Positions 54,401 through 64,000 of a stretch of 64,000 nucleotides of DNA are shown here, piece after piece. The translations under genes and the position numbers were made by a program. Every line of letters begins with the position of its first letter. The stretch's first letter is position 1. The DNA lies in contig CANUEZ040000108.1 in the NCBI GenBank assembly GCA_948099385.1, positions 1,436,001 to 1,500,000 of the forward strand. Reading direction: 5' to 3'. The notes beneath the pieces are model-generated. The model was not told where the DNA came from, did no database searches, and saw only the letters and a list, made by a program, of their open reading frames with translations. Source of the stretch: Fasciola hepatica (Eukaryota; Platyhelminthes; Trematoda; Plagiorchiida; Fasciolidae).

Positions 54401-55001
54401 CTGAACTCAGAAATGTTCATCGAACGATTAAGATCCCCACACCCTCGGTGAAACAAAGTCCATCTCTGTACACCAAATCGAATCTGATTTACCAATTTCA
54501 GTGTAGTTGCGGAGCAACCTACGTGGGTCGAACAGAGCGGCAGTTACGTAACCGAGTGATTGAACACATTCCAAATTGGGTACAACGTTTTGTGATGTAA
54601 TCAGGGTCAGATCGAAGGCATAATGACAACGTTCGAAACCATAAGATCCCGTCGTCGGCCGTTGCTCGTCATCTTCTGATGACGCAACATCCAGCTGACC
54701 GAAGCACTGCGTTTCGGGTCATTTACGTGGCAAAGAATACCAGGCTTTTGAGGTTTGCTGAAGCGATTGACATACATCGATGGGAACCTACATTGTGTCA
54801 GCAGAAACAGCTCTTTGTTAATGTGTCTTTACCATGGTGACGTAACTTGACTACTGTAATTTTCCCTATATTTGTCGAACATAAGGGTTTTACATGAACT
54901 TATATAAACGGTATCGTTCTGCAGTATGCACCATGTTGAGATGCAGCGAAATCGTCCCGGACATAAATCGTGCTATGTTGCAACTCTGGCTTTTCTTTTC
55001 A
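54401..55001. repeat. Inverted arm, right
   Basis: Pairs with 53031-53631. On the plus strand it reads the GIY-YIG domain (QFQCSCGATYVGRTERQL) with the same TAA after WVQRFVM as the left arm. The outer end is at GGCTTTTCTTTT. Confidence 0.85.
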
Positions 55002-56229
55002 ACAAGAGGTGATGTGCCACAATTTTGCAAATCGAGGATAGATAGGGGTTAAACAGCTGGGAACGGGGCTCTGATAGCGACTACTGCTGCTGAGTTAAGC
55101 TTTGTTACTGCTTGAAATCCAACCTCCTACTACCGAAACCGTCAATATATTTGACTCTTCTGGAAAAGTGAAACAGCAGTCAGGGAGCTAGTTTCCAGAA
55201 GACTAACAAACGTTCGTAATGTCACCATGAGTAATCGGTAAACGCGTATCGGAATTGCCTTCAGTGGCTGGATCGCGTAAAGAATCAATATCGTCATTTG
55301 TAAAGTGTTACTCTGTTATTGAAGCGAATAAGCCCAGTACCACGAGCCATTTGGGTTTCAGTTATATATACCGGAGTCTGGTCGGCGGTTGGTTGGCCAA
55401 AAAGAACGTGCGATTCATGACAAACTTGATAAAGTCAGTATCATCACCGAATGACGTTCCGGTGAATTTCTTTACCGTCCTCAAAACCGTGCGCATCAGG
55501 GTCGGAGATGTGTTTCGGGCTTCTGATTATTTTTCATCGGAATCCATCACACTGGTACACGTTAGAATTGCGTTTCTCGTTCCGCACAACTCCGTCTTGG
55601 GTTACAGCTTTATGCCTTCAGATTACGCTGGAACTGAACTTTACCCCGTTGGGGCTGTCTGACATGGAGTCTACAGAATACACTGCTTCTGAGTAAGGAT
55701 TTACCTCAGGTGCCAGTTTCTGTGAACAATGGATACCCACATAAAGGTTTTCGGTGTATCTTTGTCTTACGACGTTGTGTTCGAAGAATTTATGACCGCA
55801 CTAAGAAATTCAAAATATGATGTTTACTACTAAAATCTTTCATAGTACCCAAACTAGTGTCAAAAACCGAAGGGTGCAACTGAGGTGTCAAGGGCAGCGT
55901 TTCCTGTTTAACTTCCGTTCGACGGAAAGTTGACCGGATACCTCGCAAAAATGTGAATAGTGCTCAGGTCTTTTAACGAGACGCAGTTGACTACCACGAA
56001 AAAATTTAAAGCACTGGGTCTCGTTTGTTCAGTTCATAAGAAAAGAAGGCAGGATGTGAGACACGAACATTTAGTCTAGTGTTGTCAATGGGAAACTCAA
56101 AATATGTCATAATGTATTTGGCTTAGTAGAGGAAAAATCTATAGCAGTAAGTTAGACTGGATTGAAAGCTTTCACGATGCACACAGAAAGGGAGACTGGA
56201 GTCTGGTAATTCCACGGAATGCAAGCATT
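55002..56229. other. No recognisable gene
   Basis: The longest frame, 135 residues at 55255-55662 (+), has no motif I know and no sign of splicing signals. It could be chance. Confidence 0.4.
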
Positions 56230-56602
56230 TTGTGCGCAAAGCGCTGGCTGGTGCAGCAAGAGTGGCTTTGCTGGATGCTTATAGCTTTGGCATTGGATTG
56301 CTCAACATTACTGTGAATATTGGTTCAGGTCAGCTTTGTAACGTGGTGCGCCTAAATGTGTTACAATCGAAGAAGTTGGTCGTTTCGTGTCGTATCGCCG
56401 CTGCGGGTCTCGCGTCGATTTTGATAGCCATTTGGAAATGGGTTCTGACACTCATTAAGCCAAGTGGCAATCCCGTTCTGCCGATGTATGATTCATCGCA
56501 GTTGCGAGTGAAGTGATAGATAACTTGTGGGACATTAGGTTCAGCAAAACTGTTTAGATCACTTTGAAAACCCAACCATCTGGTCGTCCGCGGTATGTGC
56601 AA
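56230..56602 (-). pseudogene. Penelope GIY-YIG fragment, second family
   Basis: Minus frame 56330-56602 reads VPQVIYHFTRNCDESYIGRTGLPL then RTHFQMAIK. ESYIGRT is the YIG half of GIY-YIG. The pattern is shared with the piece at 58470-59035 (IGRTDG-like and EHTQMAIRH), and both differ from the other Penelope family here. The downstream part up to 56230 is in broken frames. Confidence 0.65.
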
Positions 56603-58290
<1,688 letters not shown>

Positions 58291-58411
58291 AATCACTGGG
58301 CCCCATTTATCGATTTTGTTAGAACAGAAAGAAGACATACATCACGAGATGCATTTTGTTTACTTTCGTCAACCATGGACGTAAAACATGTCAGTATATA
58401 TGCGTTGCAGT

Positions 58412-58442
58412 GGGGGGGGGGGAGGGGGGGGGGCGTGGGGGG
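58412..58442 (+). repeat. Poly-G tract
   Basis: Thirty-one bases, 28 of them G, in three long runs separated by single A or CGT. It could fold as a G-quadruplex. It lies within the material inserted in the LINE. Confidence 0.9.
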
Positions 58443-58469
58443 TAAAGGCAGAAGTGAAGTAGGCAGGAT

Positions 58470-59035
58470 CGTTAATTCTTACAGTTCGGACGTTGGTGAG
58501 AATGAGGTCTGTTGTGTTAATGCCAGGGTAATCAAGCATGTTGGGTCAGCCGTTTTCGTGCACAGAGCGCTGGCTGAGGCATCATGATGCGAATCGCTTC
58601 TCTGAGCGCTAATAGTTTCGCTGTTGAATTGCGCAACAACGCTTTGAAACATTGGGTCAGGTCTACTTTGTGACGCGATGCAATTAGGTGTCTTGCGACC
58701 GAAGAAGCCAGCGGTTCCAAGACATTGTTTATTTGCACAACGAGCAGTGTCATCATGCCTGATAGCCATTTGGGTGTGCTCAGACACTCACTGAGTCAAG
58801 CAGCCATCGGTCCTGCCAATGTATACGTCACCGCAGCTTCAAGTGAACTGGTAGACAACATGTGAGATATTGAGATCAGCAAAACTGTTTGAGTGATTTT
58901 GAAAAACAGCCTTTTGGTCGTCTGCAGCAAACGCCACCTTGCAGCTGTGCATGTATACCTTAAAGCTGATTTAAGGTTACGATTTATTTGACTAAATAAA
59001 TCGTCTCTTTTAAAAGACAAGTTGATAAACAACCG
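58470..59035 (-). pseudogene. Penelope GIY-YIG fragment inserted in LINE
   Basis: Minus strand: frame 58796-59032, then 58479-58787, with EHTQMAIRHDD following the VSEHTQ-type start and a C-terminal REAIRIMM segment. The layout matches the fragment at 56230-56602. Together with the flanking unknown sequence (58291-58469 and 59036-59164) it separates the two halves of the CR1-like LINE. Confidence 0.6.
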
Positions 59036-59164
59036 ACTCTTTTTGTTGTTCTTTGTTCTATCGCGTACCGGTCTCCGTTATTGATGCCATTTGGTAAAGT
59101 TTTCGGGATGGGTTGCTTTCTCGCGACCTATGTTTTTTCTGCTCTAATTAATATCCCAGTAGTC

Positions 59165-59930
59165 ATGTCTCATTTATGCGGATGACCTCAAGATCTGGCT
59201 TGTGATCACATCCGATGCAGATGAACTCATTTCTCAGGAGGACATCAAGGCCCTTGAACGATGGTCGGATCTCTGATTTCTGCTAATCAATACTGACAAG
59301 TGTACGCATAAGTAGGTGAGGAAACCGTCCTGTGATATTATGCACGATATGCAACACCTCTTTGCCGGTCTGTCCACAAAAAAGACCCGGCATGATTATG
59401 AATTCTCAACTAAAAAACCAAAACCAACACAGGCAAACTCTGAGCTTCCGTGTGGATTATTCTGGGACCTAATCGCCAGTCGTTCGGTCAGCTCTCACTC
59501 AGCGCTTTCAAAATGCTGTGTGCCTCCCAAATATGCCTCCGTAGAGTGGAACGCGGGGGACTTGCTGTGCTCCCTTGTACGGCTACAAAAATGGCAATGT
59601 GGAAAACAGTGCAGAGGGGTGCAAACGGTATTATCGGAGGACTACGTGGGACCAGCTACGAAGGTGGTCTGCAGGTTATCGGTTGTTTCCAGTGGCGTAT
59701 CCAAGACTCCGAGGTGACCTGAGCTTGGTCAGACGCATTATTCGAAGCGGCTGCGTGCAGAGCTGTCTGTCTGCGATCACGATCGCAAGTGGGGTAATCC
59801 GCACACCATAAACTAGCAGCAGCCGATGGGTCTACCTTTGGTGTATAGTCTGACTCAGAGGGTGACCAGTTTAGGTAACGCGCTACCAAGTGATGTGGTG
59901 GACGGGCCGAACGAATAGGTGTTCAAATGA
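59165..59930 (+). pseudogene. CR1-like LINE ORF2, second part
   Basis: Begins CLIYADDLKIWLV, which fits directly after YMNDLPAVFQCKS of the left part. It goes on to ISQEDIKALERWSDL and the C-terminal pattern IIGGLRGTSYEG, LRGDLSLVRRIIRSG. The insertion between the two parts thus lies exactly between RT motifs. Confidence 0.7.
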
Positions 59931-61202
59931 CTACTGGACGTCTTTCTGAAGAGTTATGGGCTGGTGGCTCATGTCTGAGTTCATGTCATCGATTTGTGAT
60001 ATTGAGAGATGCGGAGGACATGCCCTCCGCCTCTATAATGAAGTATGAGAAAGGAATGAATTATGGAGTCTTTTATATCATTGCGAATGCGATCTCGGCA
60101 CCTAACTTGTTGTCAAGTCTGTGAATGACTCAAAGCAGTCTGTCATTTTTAGATAAACTCATCAGTTACAAAATACCTGACGTGATTTATAGTATGATCA
60201 TAAGTGTGGGTTCCTTATGACCGAATAAGATCAGTCGTTGTATGCTGCCGATTCCCACTCGACAGAGGAATAAAGCGAAGAAAAATACTCCAACAGTTTC
60301 GCAAAAGTTTTAATGAATCCTATTCTCGTGTAAGACTTCTTTGTCCTGCCCCAGATTCACGTGAAATAACAGTACCACGTCGTTTTTAAACAGACAGAGC
60401 AACAGGGTGATGCATTAGTTCAGCAGACCACAGAGACCTAGCAGGACTGGATTTCAGTTCTGGTCACGGCCAAAACAAATTGGTCAAATTAAGTGAATAA
60501 TATCATGATCACAACAGATTACAACAATCACACCGTCATAATCATTTGTATTTCGGTAAAGATAGGAATTCTTCTTATGGACATGTCCACTATTTGACAC
60601 GGTTACTTTCTGCTTCATTGTCTGTTTTCGTACTAGGAAAATCTGACACAGCTCAACTGGGGCATGATCACGTGAGATAGTCGATTCCATTGTGATCAGC
60701 CTTCATAATTTCAGTTATTGATTGCCACTTCCGGTTCAGTACTTGAACTTGGAAATAGGTTAACGGTGATTGGCACGGGCCTTAGAAACTTGTGCTTAGG
60801 TTGTTTTCTTTTCAGTGGACACATCGTAAACTTGTTTGTTCATTATCTACCCCCATGAGCCATACTGGCTGAGGGCAATACACAAAAGAGAAAATCCCCG
60901 CCGTTGCTCTGTTCACCTAAAACATAAACAGTGGTCCTCATGGAAGCTAGTGGAATGAAGCCAGAAATGGTTGTTTTTGGTCAGACTCTATCGCGGATTA
61001 GTAGCTATTTCCGTCTCACCTGTCAACGAATGGACCGGAAATGCTTGGTGCGGTCTGTATGGTTTAAGTCCATACTGGGGTTTTCAAGTTCCGTTCACCA
61101 CTCAAGGCAAGGCGGCTTGTCCTTCTGCTTATATACAAAAAAGCACAATCACAGAGTGAAATAAATTGCTTGTGCTGTGTGTGTGTGTGTGCAGAGACAA
61201 AC

Positions 61203-61249
<47 letters not shown>

Positions 61250-64000
61250 TCTACGTATAAAACCATAGTAACCAACACAGTGATCAGAGTTTGTTTTGCC
61301 GAGTATATTTGAATTCCAAGAGATACTATCAATTTCACCCACTTCGGCCTGGCAAAATAAGACACCGGAAACCACTTATTGAGTTTTCTCGGTGAAATGT
61401 GATGCTCCGTACTACTCTGGTATTGCGAAATAGCGCAGAGTAACTGGCAAAAACCACCACAGTTCATCTTTGGTAATGATATTGACGGGATAAATTTTAT
61501 TCGGGAGATTCTCTCCGTTCCCCTCCAAAAATGCAGTCAGTGATCTCTAAGGTAGTGAAATACAATGGAATCAGAATTTTTAGTGGTTAGTTTTGATTCA
61601 ACATGCTTTGTACAGCTATGATCTCGTGTAGTCTGTAACACCGTAAACCCATACCATTGGAAGACATACCTATAAACTCACAGAGAAAATTAAAAAACGT
61701 GTATCCGGTTTAATTTTCCAATTTCTGTCATTATATTACCTCCCGTATTGCGTACTTACCCAGGAAAGAAAAACAACTCAAGTTCAAAGGACTTCTCACT
61801 TGAGAAAGCCAAACAATTTAAACCAAGCGTCAGTTTGTGTCTCTGCCAGCAATGGAGCTTGGTGATGCTTTTAAATAGTTTGAGTCGAAGAAGACATGCA
61901 TAAATAAAACAAAACTTCAGACAACGGTCAACTGTCTTCTGTCATACTTAGTGAGTACGTCAATGTACACCCGGTTCCCATTACTAATCTTATCAGCAAT
62001 TTCTTAGGCACTGCAACGACCATTATCGTCTAAAAATCAGGCAAGATAACAACTGCATTCCATGAAGAAAAATTGAGCGTACTGCTCAGTTGCACACGTG
62101 AGATGCTTGCAACATTAAATAAACTCTAGCTACCACATGTTTTGCTTGCGGTGCAGTAGGGGGCTCTATATCAGTTAGCCTATTGGTGGTCCCACTACAC
62201 GCTAGACGCGTTATTTCATTTAGCTGATACCACATCTTTTCCTCTAGGTAAAAAGTAGTAAACCGTTAGCACGGGATTCGTGAGTTATGAAGTGTAAGAC
62301 TGCCTTGGTATTACTCAGTCTTCTTTCGGAAACGGTTGTTCACTTTGGTGTCCGTGGGATCACCGATGAGTAGTTCACTAACCAGCTTTTCGTGCTGTCG
62401 CGATGACAAATCGCCTTTACCCGAAAATAAAGATATTTATATGGACAGTTTCCAGTCAAATTTCTAATGGTGAATTTCCTCTTGCACCTTGAATATTCAT
62501 CGGATATGATTTCGTATTGAAGGAAAAGCTTAACCAAATGTTCACTCCTCATTTCGGAAAATTCCCCATTACCCCAAACCACTCGACTAAACGGTAAACT
62601 CGTTATCGTCTTGGTTCCTAGCATTGCTCAATTCCAAATGTCAGGATGTATCATTTTTACTGCTTACTGGGATACCATATTGTACCCTGACGCTTTGGTT
62701 TCCCTTGGTTTCTGCCTACATCAGAATCAGAATACTACAGTTAATAGCTAGATACCTTGGATACTCATCCCACAACATTACATGGCCTATACGCGTTCAG
62801 AAACGAAATAATTTCTACAATGGAAAGATTTTTGATTGTAAAATTGCCTTGAGAAAGGATACCCACGGTAACCGAAAAGTTGGCTTATTACATCTACCAA
62901 AAGCGCTGTGCCATTAATACCATAATTTTCATAACAGGTCGAAAGTTTTCTTCTTTCTCAATAAGTTATATCTCGTGGTCGCAAGCATTCTGCCTCGTTG
63001 GATAAACTGCTCTCTAGTTTACCATGGAATACTGTCCATTCTATCCATTTACGTCTCAGCCTTTCACACACAAAATGTTCAAGTTTCTAGAAGGCATAAG
63101 TGTACCTAACTCTTCTGATTATTTTTGTCATTGCGATCACCACTTATCCAGATAGATATTTATTTAGATTGTCTTTTTTAAAAGCCATTTAAACATTTGT
63201 GAGTACAAATTTTTGTTGAATAATTTGCATACCCTAGAAGCGGTTATATAAGCTGAAAATCCATCCAAACGAATACAAAGCCGCTGATGAATAACCTAAG
63301 TTCGAATGAGAATGGCCTGTCCGAATGTGAACGGCTTCTTTCGGCCTATTGAATCGTAACTTCTGCACGTAGACTCATATCAGTTACGATAAGTTGGGGC
63401 TTTCAGGAGGGTTAGTAAATGGGAAAACTGATGCAAGGGAACTGATGTTTTCGCTGTCTCACAAGGAAAATGTGTCAGTTTGTGCCTACTTAGTTCGACT
63501 AGTTGTAAAGACTACGCAGTAATCGGTAATTCAGTCTTGTAAGAAACCTGCTTAGAAGCACAACTTGTTGACTCCAAGTTATTTCTGGGAGTAAAACCAT
63601 GAAAGAAATATCGAAGGTGGGTTTCAGGAGAAAATTCGTAATCGGTATGTAGATTCTACCATCTCTTAAAACACACGCCTTATCTGTGTGTAAATCCCGT
63701 ACCGTTTATTGTAGACTGTGCGCACGTTCACTTCAAGGAATTTCACTGGCAACTTCACCGTTACTATTGTGCACTTATCTTCCGATGACTAAATAGTGTA
63801 TTAGGAAATGCTGTGCAATGGTCGACTACCCATCCATTCGGTTTTAGTGCTAAACCTACTTGACTTGACGCATCAAGAACAGTAGATTATTTTGTGATTT
63901 CATTTCTTCACATAGCTTTCACCCAACTATTCCTGTTGAACATAGATCAAGAACTTCAGTCCTCGATGCATAGAAAATATTCGTTTTATTTTGAGATGAA
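59931..64000. other. No recognisable gene
   Basis: No domain, element or RNA gene could be identified on either strand. Short frames such as 62340-62624 (-) and 62624-62917 (+) show no motif. Composition is AT-rich and looks like single-copy intergenic or intronic DNA. Confidence 0.5.
61176..61246. repeat. (GT)n and (GA)n microsatellites
   Basis: About eight GT units (61176-61191), a short spacer, then about 20 GA units (61207-61246). The SLSLSL frames on the minus strand are products of this repeat. Confidence 0.95.

Larger units (their letters stand above)
53031..55001 (-). mobile_element. Penelope-like element with 601-bp inverted terminal arms
   Basis: The left arm 53031-53631 and right arm 54401-55001 are inverted, near-identical and of equal length. 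The 769-bp core between them carries the RT palm and thumb on the minus strand. The left arm holds the GIY-YIG endonuclease and 3' end of that same element. The right arm repeats these in the opposite direction, joined where the RT should continue upstream. The element is therefore 5' truncated and capped by an inverted copy of its own 3' end. Penelope elements are known for such terminal rearrangements. Confidence 0.85.

Noticed and set aside
53031..55001. DNA transposon with long terminal inverted repeats
   Set aside because: The arms and core encode Penelope RT and GIY-YIG endonuclease; there is no transposase, and the arms are copies of the element's own 3' end.
55255..55662. 135-residue hypothetical protein
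   Set aside because: No motif, no codon or splice evidence; a frame this long occurs by chance in a 64-kb window.
61064..61467. Minus frames with Ser-Leu runs
   Set aside because: They are products of the GA microsatellite.

Overview
This window is eukaryotic nuclear DNA, most likely from a parasitic flatworm and probably a digenean trematode. The evidence is one spliced host gene whose first three introns are only 41, 41 and 36 bp, followed by introns of 3 to 11 kb packed with retroelements. The retroelement classes (BEL/Pao, CR1-like, RTE, Penelope-like, and gypsy remnants resembling CsRn1) fit known trematode genomes. The species cannot be fixed from the sequence alone.

The only host gene I can support is a DDX21/DDX50-type DEAD-box RNA helicase (nucleolar RNA helicase 2 family) on the + strand, 25628-52186. 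It has seven exons whose junction phases all agree, giving a predicted 666-residue protein. The helicase core lies in exons 1-5, the GUCT domain in exon 6, and an RG-rich tail in exon 7. Two identical CCAAT-type 10-mers lie just upstream of the start codon.

Region by region: 1-5150 is a decayed BEL/Pao element (-). 7500-8580 is a heavily decayed CR1-like reverse transcriptase (+). 9117-19661 is a CR1 cluster: a near-complete element on the - strand with a PHD-finger ORF1, a second divergent element on the + strand, and a + strand copy of the first element's 3' 1.7 kb that is almost identical, making a large inverted repeat. 19662-25245 is another CR1-like element split by a young LTR retrotransposon (20450-24552; TG...CA LTRs of 359 bp that differ at two sites; 5-bp target duplication CTCCC). 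That LTR element keeps one open gag-protease frame fused to an RNase H remnant and lacks a reverse transcriptase and integrase.

Inside the helicase introns are a CR1-like LINE, a tRNA-headed SINE-like repeat seen in several copies, another LINE (32790-35150), several RTE copies (including a tail-to-tail pair at 42690-46190), gypsy gag remnants in inverted orientation, and Penelope-like elements (47684-49610). Downstream of the gene is a Penelope-like element bounded by 601-bp inverted arms (53031-55001), more Penelope endonuclease pieces, and a CR1-like LINE (57330-59930) interrupted by one of them. The last 4 kb holds nothing I can identify beyond microsatellites.

I found no new enzymatic or defence system. 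The most notable items are the nonautonomous gag-pro LTR element, the palindromic Penelope element whose two arms share a nonsense codon, and the inverted CR1 duplication that lacks the hallmarks of normal retrotransposition.
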